A program made the position numbers and the translations under genes. Shown here one piece after another: positions 33,910 to 42,742 of a stretch of DNA of 64,000 nt (positions are counted from its first letter, which is position 1; the number at the start of each line of letters is the position of its first letter). Below the pieces are notes generated by a model. The model worked only from the letters and a program-made list of their open reading frames with translations. It had not been told where the DNA came from and searched no databases. Location: positions 1,847 to 65,846 of the forward strand of contig NZ_JH976443.1 of the NCBI RefSeq assembly GCF_000306965.1. The letters run 5' to 3'. Source of the stretch: Amphibacillus jilinensis Y1 (GTDB taxonomy: Bacteria; Bacillota; Bacilli; Bacillales; Amphibacillaceae).

Positions 33910-35766
33910 TCACGCGTTTTCTTTATCTACATGGCTTGTCTCTTCTGTAGTTTCGGTTTCCTCTTTTACCGGCTCTGTTACAATATCAACTAGTGCATCA
34001 TCATGAACTGCTGAAGTAATAACTTCAGTGATCACATGGTCAGTTGTCACTTGCTCTAGCGCTTTATCTACCGATGTTTCTATTTCATATTCTTGTTTGA
34101 GTCCTAAGTTCAACGAATAAATCATCAAGAGAAGAATAATCGTAAACGGAAGCCCCGTAATAATTGACGCGGTTTGTAGCGCTATAAGTCCGCCTCCGAT
34201 AAGGAGTGTCGCTGCAACGACGCCTTCCATGACAGCCCAGAATACACGCTGTGGCACGGGTGAATCGAGTTTCCCTCCTGAAGTCAGGTGATCAACAACT
34301 AAAGATCCGGAATCGGAAGAAGTAACGAAGAACACGGTGACTAATATAATGCCAATCAGTGACAGAATGCTTGCTAATGGTAAATTTTCTACCATCGCAA
34401 AAAGTGCCAAAGCTTCATTTTGCTCAACGAATGTAGAAATAGCCCCAATCCCATTGCTTTCTTGAAAAATAGCTGTACCACCGAATACCGACATCCATAG
34501 AAAGGAGATTAGCGTAGGGATGAAAATAACACCCATAATAAATTCTCTAACTGTTCTACCTTTGGATATTCTAGCGATAAACATACCAACAAACGGCGAC
34601 CATGATATCCACCAGGCCCAATAGAAGACGGTCCAACCACCTTGCCAATTGGCCGCTCTAAATGTTTCAGTCCATAAGCTCATTTCAATAAAGTTTGATA
34701 AATAGTAACCAATATTTTGTGTAAACCCACTTAAAATGTACACCGTAGGTCCAGCTATCAGCACAAATAACAAGAAGACCCCTGCTAAGATCATATTGAT
34801 TTCACTAAGTCGTTTAACCCCACCATCTAGTCCTAAAACAACTGAAACCGTTGCGAAACCAGTGATGACTACAATCAGGATAACTTGAACAGTAATGCTG
34901 ATATCAATACCAAACAAGTGATTTAATCCAGCATTTACTTGCGAAACGCCGAGACCGAGTGATGTGGCTAGCCCCATGAGGGTCGCTAAAACGGAAAGAA
35001 TATCAATAAGATTTCCCCATAATCCGTAAATTTTATTTCCGATAATCGGATAAAAGAGTGACCTTATCGTCAAAGGCAAACCTTTATTATAGGAAAAGAA
35101 TGCGAGGCCTAAACCAACAATGGCATAAATAGCCCAAGGATGGATGCCCCAATGGAAAAAGGTACTCGCCATAGCAGCTTGTGCAGCAGAAGATGAATTG
35201 GCTTCAACACCAGAAAACATAGGGGAAGGTGATCCGTAATGGGTGATCGGTTCGGCAACACTCCAAAATAATAGTCCAATACCCATACCAGCACTCAGGA
35301 GCATAGCATACCAAGCAAATTTAGAGAATTCTGGCTTAGCATTTTTCCCACCTAACACGATCTTTCCATATCGACCAAAAGCAAAATAGAGCGAGGCTAC
35401 AATAAAAATGTTAGCAGCAAAAATCATGAACCAGCCCGTGTTTTTAGTGATACTACTTAAAACATTATCAAATAAACGCTCAGCTGTATTAGGGAATAAT
35501 AACGTTAAAGAGATGAAAACAATCAAAATAATTGATGAGTAAATCGTAACGTGTGGATGAATATCAAACCCGAATCTTTTCCAATTGTTTTCTCCTACTT
35601 CTTCTTTGCCTTCCTCATCAAAAAGTGACACCGTCGGTCTAATCTGTAAGCCTTTAAATGGTTTTCTGTTTTTAATTGCTTTTTTCCTTGCTTCAGCTTC
35701 AGCTTTTTTTAGTTTTTTTGCCAAAGCTTGTTGTGATGCAAGTTCTTTCTTCTGTTGTTTATTCAT
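33910..35766 (-). CDS. BCCT-family betaine/choline/carnitine transporter
   Basis: A 618-residue secondary transporter with about 12 membrane segments. Family blocks GMGIGLLFWSVAEP, the Trp-rich substrate segment FYWAWWISWSPFVGMFIARIS, and TSSDSGSLVVDHL are present. It has a long Lys/Ala-rich N-terminal tail (1-45) and an acidic C-terminal tail rich in Glu/Thr/Val; terminal tails in BetP-type members sense osmotic stress. It probably imports glycine betaine or a similar osmolyte with Na+. It stands alone between terminators. Confidence 0.9.
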   Translation of the reverse strand: MNKQQKKELASQQALAKKLKKAEAEARKKAIKNRKPFKGLQIRPTVSLFDEEGKEEVGENNWKRFGFDIHPHVTIYSSIILIVFISLTLLFPNTAERLFDNVLSSITKNTGWFMIFAANIFIVASLYFAFGRYGKIVLGGKNAKPEFSKFAWYAMLLSAGMGIGLLFWSVAEPITHYGSPSPMFSGVEANSSSAAQAAMASTFFHWGIHPWAIYAIVGLGLAFFSYNKGLPLTIRSLFYPIIGNKIYGLWGNLIDILSVLATLMGLATSLGLGVSQVNAGLNHLFGIDISITVQVILIVVITGFATVSVVLGLDGGVKRLSEINMILAGVFLLFVLIAGPTVYILSGFTQNIGYYLSNFIEMSLWTETFRAANWQGGWTVFYWAWWISWSPFVGMFIARISKGRTVREFIMGVIFIPTLISFLWMSVFGGTAIFQESNGIGAISTFVEQNEALALFAMVENLPLASILSLIGIILVTVFFVTSSDSGSLVVDHLTSGGKLDSPVPQRVFWAVMEGVVAATLLIGGGLIALQTASIITGLPFTIILLLMIYSLNLGLKQEYEIETSVDKALEQVTTDHVITEVITSAVHDDALVDIVTEPVKEETETTEETSHVDKENA

Positions 35767-35880
35767 ATAACCATACCTTTTGTTAAATTTTTATACCCTC
35801 TAAATTATACAAGTAGGAAAGCATGAAAACAATGATAGATCAAAAAATGTGACTCTATCCGACAAATAACTAAGCATTTC

Positions 35881-35910
35881 GAACGCGTTGCTTTCACTTG
35901 AAACACGTTC
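35881..35910 (-). terminator. Hairpin downstream of the dihydrouridine synthase gene
   Basis: GAACGCGTT (35881-35889) pairs with AACACGTTC (35902-35910) with one mismatch across 12 bases. It lies just after the dus stop on the minus strand but lacks a clear T run, so its function is uncertain. Confidence 0.4.
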
Positions 35911-35917
35911 GCTCACT

Positions 35918-36880
35918 TTATTTATTATTATGAAAATCAGCTAACAGCGCTCGAGCTTCATCCGTCGATTTCGTATTCATTAATTTAACACGCAAATCAC
36001 TAGCACCAGGAAACCCTTTAACATAAATTTTAAAGAAGCGATGCAAGCCGGCTATTGGACGAGGTACCAGTTCTGCATACTGATCCTGCAAATCAAGTTG
36101 TAACTGCAATAGCCCCAGCAATTCATCAGCGGTATGCTCCCTAGGTTTTTTTTCAAACGCATAAGGATTCTTGAAAATACCACGGCCTATCATAATACCA
36201 TCGACATCATATTTTTCAGCAAGTTGTAGCCCTGTTTGACGATCAGGAATATCGCCATTTATCGTAATCCGCGTTTCAGGTGCAACGCGATCCCGAATCG
36301 CGGTAATTTGCGGAATCACTTCCCAATGAGCAGCGACTTTACTCATTTCTTCTCGCGTTCTCAGGTGAACCGATAGATTCGCAATATCTTGCTTAAGTAA
36401 GTGAGTAAGCCAAGCTTCTAGCTCCTCAAGCTTTGTATAACCAAGCCTTGTTTTGACACTTACCGGTAACCCTCCTGTTTTCGCCGCTTCAATCAATTCT
36501 GCTGCCACGTTTGGACGCAAAATAAGGCCACTTCCCTTGCCGTTATTGGCCACATTAGGAACCGGACAGCCCATATTAATATCGATTCCTTTAAAGCCCA
36601 TCTCTGCCAAGCCTACACTCATTTCCCGAAAAAACTCCGGCTTATCCCCCCAAATATGAGCAACGATCGGCTGTTCGTCTTCCGTAAACACTAACCGACC
36701 ACGCACACTTTGCTTACCATCTGGATGACAATAACTATCCGAATTCGTAAATTCAGTAAAAAAGACATCAGGTGCCCCCGCTTCCTTAACAACATGACGA
36801 AAAACGACATCTGTCACATCTTCCATTGGCGCTAATATAAAAAAAGGCTTCGGTAACGTTGCCCAAAAATTATCTATCAT
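35918..36880 (-). CDS. tRNA-dihydrouridine synthase family protein
   Basis: A 320-residue flavoprotein of the Dus family, which reduces uridine in the tRNA D-loop with NADPH. FMN-barrel motifs [29 protein letters not shown] (with the proton-donor Cys) and MIGRGIF are visible, followed by a C-terminal helical tRNA-binding part. The ATG at 36880 follows GAGGG by about 9 bases; an upstream in-frame ATG at 36907 is possible. It stands alone, and differs from the DusB-type gene usual near lysS in Bacillus, so it may be a second family member. Confidence 0.88.
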   Translation of the reverse strand: MIDNFWATLPKPFFILAPMEDVTDVVFRHVVKEAGAPDVFFTEFTNSDSYCHPDGKQSVRGRLVFTEDEQPIVAHIWGDKPEFFREMSVGLAEMGFKGIDINMGCPVPNVANNGKGSGLILRPNVAAELIEAAKTGGLPVSVKTRLGYTKLEELEAWLTHLLKQDIANLSVHLRTREEMSKVAAHWEVIPQITAIRDRVAPETRITINGDIPDRQTGLQLAEKYDVDGIMIGRGIFKNPYAFEKKPREHTADELLGLLQLQLDLQDQYAELVPRPIAGLHRFFKIYVKGFPGASDLRVKLMNTKSTDEARALLADFHNNK

Positions 36881-36907
36881 TACAATAACCCTCATTTCAT
36901 AAGTCAT

Positions 36908-37225
36908 GGTATTTCGTTAGCCATTCTGGCACAATTAAAAACCATCGTTATTATACTAGGAATACGAAGAAGAAGCAAAGGCAAGGATAGCTAGGGGTTA
37001 TTAAGCAAGCTAGACTGAGATAAGCGATGTGCGTATTCAATTTGAAGGGTAAATTTCAGATTACCAACCTTCCTTTGAGCTAGCGGAAGCCGATGAGCCT
37101 GTATGCCGTTAACCAGTAGATGAACGTATCTATTTTTGTTTTACTCGTCATGGTTACACCAGTAGGTATATGTTTCAAATTGTCTTTTTAATTCTCCATC
37201 ACTTACTAACGCTTCCCTTAATCAA
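36908..37225. other. Intergenic region without a recognised gene
   Basis: About 320 bases between the dus start and the promoter of the DinB gene. I see no open frame with a ribosome site, no hairpin of note, and no member of the repeat family here. Confidence 0.5.
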
Positions 37226-37253
37226 TTGACGCGAATATTAGTTCGTGTATAAT
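37226..37253 (+). promoter_or_regulatory. Sigma-A promoter of the DinB-family gene
   Basis: TTGACG (37226-37231) and TATAAT (37248-37253) are 16 bp apart, 34 bases upstream of the ATG. Confidence 0.65.
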
Positions 37254-37287
37254 AGAAAGTGTATTTAAAATCAAAGGAGAGGTTAAT

Positions 37288-37758
37288 ATGAATTCAATTG
37301 ATTTAATTATTTTAAATTTTAATGAAGTTAGAAGAAGAAGCATAAAAGTTTGGACATCTATTCCAGAAGAAAAGCTCCACTGGAAGCCAGATGATAAAGC
37401 TTTTAGTTGCATAGAAATGATTAGGCACGTACTAGAAAGCGAACATTATTATCACCTAGCTATTAAAAATAAAGGAAGTTTATCCATTTTCGATTCACCC
37501 TTCGAAAACCTTCCTTTTACATCTGTAAATGCAGAATTAGAATTTGCAGCCCCTTATCGAAACCAATTCATGGATACAATTAAGACATTTTCAGAAGAAG
37601 ATTTAATAAATATAAAGATTGATCGATCAGAATCAGGTTATATAAGAGAATTGGGTGACATGCTTTTACGTGTTGCTTATCATGAAGCAGTTCATACTGG
37701 TCAGTTATTAGATTATTTAAGAACAGCAGACATTCCAAGAATCCGTATTTGGGATTAA
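37288..37758 (+). CDS. DinB-family protein
   Basis: A 156-residue four-helix-bundle protein of the DinB/YfiT superfamily. The metal-binding histidines are visible in IRHVLESEHYYH and YHEAVHTGQL, which matches the three-His pattern of the fold. Some members are thiol-dependent transferases (including bacillithiol transferases); the substrate here is not evident. AAAGGAGAGG precedes the ATG. Confidence 0.85.
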   Translation: MNSIDLIILNFNEVRRRSIKVWTSIPEEKLHWKPDDKAFSCIEMIRHVLESEHYYHLAIKNKGSLSIFDSPFENLPFTSVNAELEFAAPYRNQFMDTIKTFSEEDLINIKIDRSESGYIRELGDMLLRVAYHEAVHTGQLLDYLRTADIPRIRIWD

Positions 37759-37886
37759 TACTTTCAATAGGTAATTATATTTACCTTATGTTAGCATTTT
37801 GTTAGTTTCAGATTACTTTAGCGATAAAGACGCAGAAAGCAAAAGATTCTTTAATAAAACGCTGTTTTCGGGCTCATGAGGGGCTA

Positions 37887-38855
37887 TTAGGATTGAGAAG
37901 TACCTCTTCCACCAGCTGCCGTTCCCTTAGGTGAAATGTTTTCAATTTCCTGATAATCCTCCTCGGTTAGTTGAACTTGCAGAGCCCCTAGGTTTTCTCT
38001 TATTCTTTCCGCTTTTCTAGTACCAGGGATTGGTACAATTTGATCCCCTTGACCAAGCAACCATGCCAAAGCAAGTTGAGCAGGGGAGTAGCCTTTTTTA
38101 CTAGCTAACTCTTGAATTTTAGTGACGACTTCTACGTTTTTGATAAAATTATCACCTTGAAACCGCTCATACTGACGTCGATAGTCATCCTCTGGTAAAT
38201 CTTCAAATTTTTTAATCTGACCAGTTAAAAACCCCCGACCTAACGGGCTGTAAGGCACTAAACCTATTCCGAGTTCTTTTAATAGTGGGAGAACCTCATC
38301 TTCAACTTCTCGGCTCCATAACGAATATTCCGTTTCTATGGCTGATAGTGGATGAACCTTATGCGCACGTTGAATAATATCTGCAGGAGCTTCAGATAAT
38401 CCAATATAACGAATTTTCCCTTCTTTAACTAGCTCGGATAAAGTGTCCACGGTTTCCTCAATGGCTGTATTAGGATCTAAACGATGCTGATAATAAAGAT
38501 CTATATAATCTAATCCAAGGTTATACAAACTCGCATCCACTGATTTCTTAATATATGCCCGATCACCCTTATAGCCCTGAGTATGTGTAATACCAAACTT
38601 TGTAGCGATTATTGCTTTCTCTCGCCTATCCTTTAGCGCACGTCCAACTAATTTTTCGTTTACGCCAAATCGTTGCTCTGCATAGTCACCATACAGATCT
38701 GCTGTGTCAAACATGGTTACACCCATATCCAACGCTTCATGAATGACACGTACCGATTCGTCGTTATTTGGCATTAGCATCGTACCAAGGCCAAGTGCAG
38801 ATACCTCTAATCCTTGTGTTCCAAGACTTCTTTTTGCAATGTTTCCATACTCCAT
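37887..38855 (-). CDS. Aldo/keto reductase
   Basis: A 322-residue NADPH-dependent TIM-barrel reductase. The catalytic tetrad region is seen as FDTADLYGD (Asp, Tyr), ATKFG (Lys) and YYQHR (His), and the cofactor motif as IVPIPGTRKAERIREN. The closest type is YakC/YhdN-like AKR. ATG at 38855 lies 8 bases after GGAGG; an upstream ATG at 38870 overlaps that site. It follows the SDR gene with a 66-bp gap and may share its transcript. Confidence 0.9.
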   Translation of the reverse strand: MEYGNIAKRSLGTQGLEVSALGLGTMLMPNNDESVRVIHEALDMGVTMFDTADLYGDYAEQRFGVNEKLVGRALKDRREKAIIATKFGITHTQGYKGDRAYIKKSVDASLYNLGLDYIDLYYQHRLDPNTAIEETVDTLSELVKEGKIRYIGLSEAPADIIQRAHKVHPLSAIETEYSLWSREVEDEVLPLLKELGIGLVPYSPLGRGFLTGQIKKFEDLPEDDYRRQYERFQGDNFIKNVEVVTKIQELASKKGYSPAQLALAWLLGQGDQIVPIPGTRKAERIRENLGALQVQLTEEDYQEIENISPKGTAAGGRGTSQS

Positions 38856-38921
38856 TCTCTCGACCTCCATAAAAGTTAGTGTATCTCTTTTGACTTATTA
38901 CTTTACCATTGAAGCAGGTAC

Positions 38922-39710
38922 TTATATGTCTGCAGGACGAGTCACCCGCTCACCCATAATTGCAGTAAATTTTCGTGGCATAAAGCGACTCGCTTGAGCG
39001 ATCCAATAATTTTTGACGCCGTCGATGATGTAGCTCCGTTTTTTATCAATTCCTTTAAAGCCAGCTTTCACGACCGATTCAGGCGTTCCATTAATTCCGC
39101 CTGGCATATTTTGTGTGCCGATAACATCGAAAAATTCCGTTTTTGTTGTTCCAGGGCACAGTGCCAAGACCCTCACGCCAAGGTGTCGATTTTCTGCGAA
39201 AAGCGATTCGGTGAATGACAGAACAAATGCTTTTGTAGCTGCATAGGTAGCCATGTAAGGGATCGGTTGAAATGAACTGAGCGAAGCAACATTAACAATG
39301 ATCCCCGCCTTTTGTTGCTGCATGTATGGTAAGAACTGATGCGTCATCCCAACAACCGTAGAAATATTAAGGTTTATCATCTCCTGTTCCTGATCATTTG
39401 GGATCGTTTCAAAACGCCCATGAGTGCCGAATCCAGCATTGTTAATTAAAATATCAACGTTTAAATTGAGATCTTCAATTTGTTGTGCCAAAGATGCTAT
39501 TGAATCAGCTTTCGATAAATCTGTTGGTAAGGAATATGTGCGAATTCGATAAGCACTGGATAACTCCGTTGCCAATACCTCTAACTTTTCTTTTGAGCGT
39601 GCCACTAAAATAACATCGCTCCCTTTAGACGCTAATTCCTTTGCGTATTGTTTTCCAATTCCGCCTGAGGCGCCCGTTACTAGCGCCACTTTTCCTTTGT
39701 AATCAAACAA
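38922..39710 (-). CDS. Short-chain dehydrogenase/reductase
   Basis: A 262-residue classical SDR with cofactor motif TGASGGIG, NNAG, the catalytic Ser in VNVASLSS and YAATK (Tyr and Lys). The C-terminal part with SYIIDGVKNYWIAQASRFMPR resembles SDRs of the DltE/YdfG-like group. TTG at 39710 lies 7 bases after AAAGGAGG; the longer frame from 39728 includes that site. It is divergent from a TetR gene, with matching GAAT-N4-ATTC motifs at both starts. Confidence 0.88.
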   Translation of the reverse strand: MFDYKGKVALVTGASGGIGKQYAKELASKGSDVILVARSKEKLEVLATELSSAYRIRTYSLPTDLSKADSIASLAQQIEDLNLNVDILINNAGFGTHGRFETIPNDQEQEMINLNISTVVGMTHQFLPYMQQQKAGIIVNVASLSSFQPIPYMATYAATKAFVLSFTESLFAENRHLGVRVLALCPGTTKTEFFDVIGTQNMPGGINGTPESVVKAGFKGIDKKRSYIIDGVKNYWIAQASRFMPRKFTAIMGERVTRPADI

Positions 39711-39753
39711 ATGAATGCCTCCTTTCAAAGTTAAGTTGAATAATCAATTATTG

Positions 39754-39765
39754 GAATGTTTATTC
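39754..39765. promoter_or_regulatory. Operator-like palindrome at the SDR promoter
   Basis: GAATGTTTATTC, an inverted repeat of the form GAAT-N4-ATTC, 44 bases upstream of the SDR start. The same form recurs next to the divergent tetR start. Confidence 0.55.
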
Positions 39766-39903
39766 TAATAAAGCGTATAACACTTTTGAAGATAATGCAA
39801 GAACAAACTTTCGATATCGTATTTATTTGCTATTACAGGCGATTTTTCAGCTTTGAAATAAAAAAACTTAAATTGACTAATCTCTTCTTTGTGATAAAAT
39901 ATA

Positions 39904-39915
39904 GAATATATATTC
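39904..39915. promoter_or_regulatory. Operator-like palindrome at the tetR promoter
   Basis: GAATATATATTC is a perfect 12-bp palindrome 17 bases before the tetR ATG, matching GAAT-N4-ATTC at 39754. It would allow one repressor to control both divergent genes. Confidence 0.55.
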
Positions 39916-39931
39916 CGATAAGGGGTGCAAA

Positions 39932-40489
39932 ATGGGAAAACGAGAAGATATATTAACTGCAACATTAGATTTAATAACAGAAGAAGGTTTACAATCAGTA
40001 ACATTTTCAAAAATCTTCACGAAAGCAAATGTGGGTTCAAGCACGTTCTATCATTATTTTAGTAATAAGGAGGACGTAGTGAGTGAGGTTTTTGTTAACG
40101 CACGGACGCATATGGGTGAATACATCCTAAAAGAGTATGATGATACTTTAACAACATACGAAAAAATGAAGGCAATATTGTTTAATATGGCCGAATTTGG
40201 ATTTAGTCACCCTCAAGAAATGTTATTGATAGATAATTATTGCGATTCTCCTTTTATACCAGAAGAGATAAGAAAACAGCCGGTCCCTGCGGATGAAATT
40301 ATCTTACAAATTATCGTAGAAGGGCAAAAGCACGGCATTGTACGTGACATGGATCCAATTTTTAGTTGTCATATTGTGATTGGCATTATCACATCGGTAA
40401 TAAAAGGAGACTTAACCGGGAAATTTCGCCTGGATGAAAATAAAATCAAACAGACGGTTGAGATCTGTTGGAAGGCAATTAAAGTTTAA
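39932..40489 (+). CDS. TetR-family regulator
   Basis: A 185-residue regulator with an N-terminal TetR helix-turn-helix (about 4-48, TFSKIFTKANVGSSTFYHYFSNKED) and a helical ligand domain. AAGGGG precedes the ATG. It is divergent from the SDR and aldo/keto reductase genes and is their likely regulator, as is common for this arrangement. Confidence 0.87.
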   Translation: MGKREDILTATLDLITEEGLQSVTFSKIFTKANVGSSTFYHYFSNKEDVVSEVFVNARTHMGEYILKEYDDTLTTYEKMKAILFNMAEFGFSHPQEMLLIDNYCDSPFIPEEIRKQPVPADEIILQIIVEGQKHGIVRDMDPIFSCHIVIGIITSVIKGDLTGKFRLDENKIKQTVEICWKAIKV

Positions 40490-40504
40490 TCTATAAAAAG
40501 GGCA

Positions 40505-40790
40505 TCCATGTGCTGACTTTATCATAGATGATTTCGCTTATGCTAAAGAAAAAGTGTTGTGTCCTGTTTGTGATGGCATGGTGTAAAGTCCTAAGTGATT
40601 AACATACGCTTGGAGGGTCATGATTGCTAAAGAAGATAGCGGAAGCTTTATATCATCTGCAATATTTAATACAAAAGGATAGCATATGATAATATAGGTG
40701 TTGCCGCTATAGAGAGAATTGATTGACATGCTTCAGTATCACCTCAGTAAATTCTTTAACAGCGTTCATTTTGCTTGTATTACTATACTT
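40505..40790 (-). pseudogene. Possible decayed reading frame, unassigned
   Basis: On the minus strand a frame gives 63 residues from 40729 to 40538 ending TMPSQTGHNTFSLA, continues beyond the stop in the same frame, and is preceded by a short frame beginning MNAVKEFTEV in another phase. The pattern suggests a protein eroded by stops and a frameshift, faintly like flavodoxin-fold reductases, but I cannot assign it. Nothing else is seen between the TetR gene and the terminator at 40807. Confidence 0.25.
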
Positions 40791-40806
40791 TACCATACAA
40801 AAATAA

Positions 40807-40838
40807 CCCGGATGTTAGATTTCACTCTTACATCCGGG
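40807..40838 (-). terminator. Terminator of the hypothetical gene pair
   Basis: CCCGGATGT (40807-40815) pairs perfectly with ACATCCGGG (40830-40838). On the minus strand it is followed by TTATTTTTG. Confidence 0.82.
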
Positions 40839-40881
40839 GATCAGTACCATTAGGGCGAGGACTATATTTAATTCATCAATA

Positions 40882-41226
40882 TTACAGCTTGGATTGATAT
40901 AAATGACCCTTTTCATTAACGAATCCTAGTCGATATGCTTTTTCAATATAACTCATCGTTTTTGACTCCATGCCATAATTATTATGTTTTCTTAATTGCG
41001 TTTTACTATGTTCTTTTACCCACTGGTCTACATCTCTTGCCAATGATTTATTAACGACTTCCTCTTCTTCAAGGACTTCTTGGAAATCCTTAAAGCTAAC
41101 CTTATTATCGGTATAATCTCTATTACCTTCCCTTTGCCCTTTTACATGAGCAACAACTGTTAGTCTAGAATATGCTTGGAAAGAACTTAGTTGGTCCGAA
41201 CTGAAATTTCTAATCATGAATATCAA
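40882..41226 (-). CDS. Hypothetical protein
   Basis: A 114-residue hydrophilic, helix-rich protein with acidic (EVLEEEEVV) and basic (KTQLRKHNN) segments, not recognised. The C-terminal YRLGFVNEKGHLYQSKL resembles short DNA- or peptidoglycan-associated tails only in composition. Its start overlaps the end of the upstream hypothetical gene by 17 bases, so they are translationally linked. It has a strong terminator downstream. Confidence 0.5.
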   Translation of the reverse strand: MIFMIRNFSSDQLSSFQAYSRLTVVAHVKGQREGNRDYTDNKVSFKDFQEVLEEEEVVNKSLARDVDQWVKEHSKTQLRKHNNYGMESKTMSYIEKAYRLGFVNEKGHLYQSKL

Positions 41227-41659
41227 TTCCTTTCAAATTATTACTAACATCTATATTCGATTGCATAGGCACAGTTTTTGTGTTTGTATTATTTGTAAAC
41301 CAATCAATATTAAAACTTCTAGTTATTGAACGTGTTACATCGATTGGACGATGAATGTCCCTGGCAAAGAGTCTAACTACCCCTATATTTTCGTTTTCAA
41401 AGTAACTTAACGGAATGGCTTTATAGTAAATGAAACCTGTGACCAGATTACCTGGTCCGAGTATATCTTCTCTAGGTAAAGGTTCATAAATATCATTTGT
41501 AATATCAACATCATCTACATATACTCTAAGTGAATTTCTCAAAATAAATCCCTCTACATAAATAGCTAATACTACTTCATTTCCACTCGCAGTGTACCCA
41601 GTATTTAAAAACTCTGACTCAGGATAATGCCGTTGATAGTTATCTCCATCCGAAGTCAT
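41210..41659 (-). CDS. Hypothetical protein, predicted beta-rich
   Basis: A 149-residue protein with alternating hydrophobic strands (NEVVLAIYVEGFILRNSLRV, VTGFIYYKAIPLS) that suggest an extracellular beta-sandwich. It has no signal peptide of its own. Immediately upstream a short frame encodes a hydrophobic, signal-like segment whose TGA overlaps this ATG (ATGA). Either a frameshift has split one secreted protein, or the two are coupled. Function not recognised. Confidence 0.5.
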   Translation of the reverse strand: MTSDGDNYQRHYPESEFLNTGYTASGNEVVLAIYVEGFILRNSLRVYVDDVDITNDIYEPLPREDILGPGNLVTGFIYYKAIPLSYFENENIGVVRLFARDIHRPIDVTRSITRSFNIDWFTNNTNTKTVPMQSNIDVSNNLKGIDIHD

Positions 41660-41766
41660 TGCGGCAATATTAAGATATGTAAAGGCGGAGCTTCTTGAAC
41701 ACGTGTGACATTAGGTGAAAGAAGTATAGCCGATACTAATCCAATTAAAATAATAAAAGCAGACAA
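41656..41766 (-). CDS. Short hydrophobic reading frame, signal-peptide-like
   Basis: On the minus strand TTG at 41766 (or TTG at 41787) opens a frame giving LSAFIILIGLVSAILLSP followed by a polar stretch and ending LILPQ. Its stop overlaps the next start as ATGA. The GGAGG at about 41788-41792 directly abuts the farther TTG. It may be the real N terminus of the 41210-41659 protein after a frameshift. Confidence 0.4.
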   Translation of the reverse strand: MSAFIILIGLVSAILLSPNVTRVQEAPPLHILILPQ

Positions 41767-41984
41767 TTTTTCACTCTCGTAAGACAACCTCCATATTTTG
41801 GTTGCGTTAATTGTAACAAATATGGTAAGTAAGTCAATAGTTAGAATGTATACTGTTAAAGAATATAGTATTTTACTTGTTAGGCTATTGATTAAATGCG
41901 GACTCTACTTGCGTTTGAACTGTGCATTCCTGAAAGCTCATATAAAATGGAGATTAAGACATAATATGAATTGGTTAGAAGGGG

Positions 41985-42125
41985 TGACTAACTCCCGTCC
42001 TCTCACACCACCGTGCGTACGGTTCCGTACACGACTGTTTCCTTAAGATTGACGTATTACTTGGTATCTACCATACAAGCTTGTTAAGCCTAGGGTTCTC
42101 CAGTAGGAGTTACCTAGGCTTTTGT
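41985..42125 (-). mobile_element. Remnant of a group II intron 3' end
   Basis: On the minus strand the segment GTGTACGGAACCGTACGCAC followed by GGTGGTGTGAGAGG resembles the domain V/VI end of bacterial group II introns (recalled pattern). A nearby structured hairpin AAGCCTAGG (42086-42094) / CCTAGGCTT (42113-42121) with inner CTCC/GGAG fits folded intron RNA. No reverse transcriptase frame remains. The surrounding gap (41788-42276) shows no other feature. Confidence 0.55.
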
Positions 42126-42276
42126 GTAGGACTGGACTATGCGCTATACGCCATTATCCTATTCAATTCCCCAAGAATATGAGGAGAGATGTGATTTTCA
42201 AGTTCCCCAACTGCAACATTAGTCAAAACTGGCGGCTTTTTAGAAGCGATAAATTACTCCCATCAATCATTTACAT

Positions 42277-42312
42277 AAAGCAAAACCCCCCAAATCATAG
42301 TGATTTGAGGGA
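42277..42312 (-). terminator. Terminator of the rplM-rpsI unit
   Basis: On the minus strand CCCTCAAATCA pairs with TGATTTGGGGGG and is followed by TTTTGCTTT. It ends the ribosomal/ECF transcript 18 bp after rpsI. Confidence 0.85.
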
Positions 42313-42329
42313 TTGAAAAATTGTCCGAA

Positions 42330-42722
42330 TTAACGTTTTGAGAACTGAGGAGCTCTACGTGCGCCTTTAAGACCGTATTTCTTACGTTCTTTCATTCTTG
42401 CATCACGTGTTAAGAAGCCAGCACGCTTTAAAGTTAAGCGATACTCAGGATCTACTTCTAACAATGCACGCGCCACACCATGACGAATTGCACCAGCTTG
42501 TCCAGTGAATCCACCACCATGTACATTAACGAGTACATCATAGCTACCTTCTGTTTCCGTTGAAGCTAAAGGTTGTTTAATAATTGTACGTAATGTTTCG
42601 TATGGGAAGTATTCTTCCGCATCACGATTATTTACAGTGATACGTCCAGTTCCTGGAACTAAACGTACACGAGCTGTTGAACTTTTACGGCGTCCGGTAC
42701 CGTAGTATTGTACTTGTGCCAC
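42330..42722 (-). CDS. rpsI: 30S ribosomal protein S9
   Basis: The 130-residue S9 protein, which contacts the P-site tRNA anticodon through its C-terminal tail. The start [19 protein letters not shown] and the conserved end RRAPQFSKR, including the functional Lys-Arg tail, are intact. GGAGGT precedes the ATG. It follows rplM by 20 bp, as in all Bacillaceae. Confidence 0.97.
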   Translation of the reverse strand: MAQVQYYGTGRRKSSTARVRLVPGTGRITVNNRDAEEYFPYETLRTIIKQPLASTETEGSYDVLVNVHGGGFTGQAGAIRHGVARALLEVDPEYRLTLKRAGFLTRDARMKERKKYGLKGARRAPQFSKR

Positions 42723-42742
42723 TATTCGTTACCTCCTTTTAA

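Noticed and set aside
41798-42316. Short plus-strand frames in the region beside rpsI
   Set aside because: They cross the group II intron remnant and its hairpins and lack ribosome sites.
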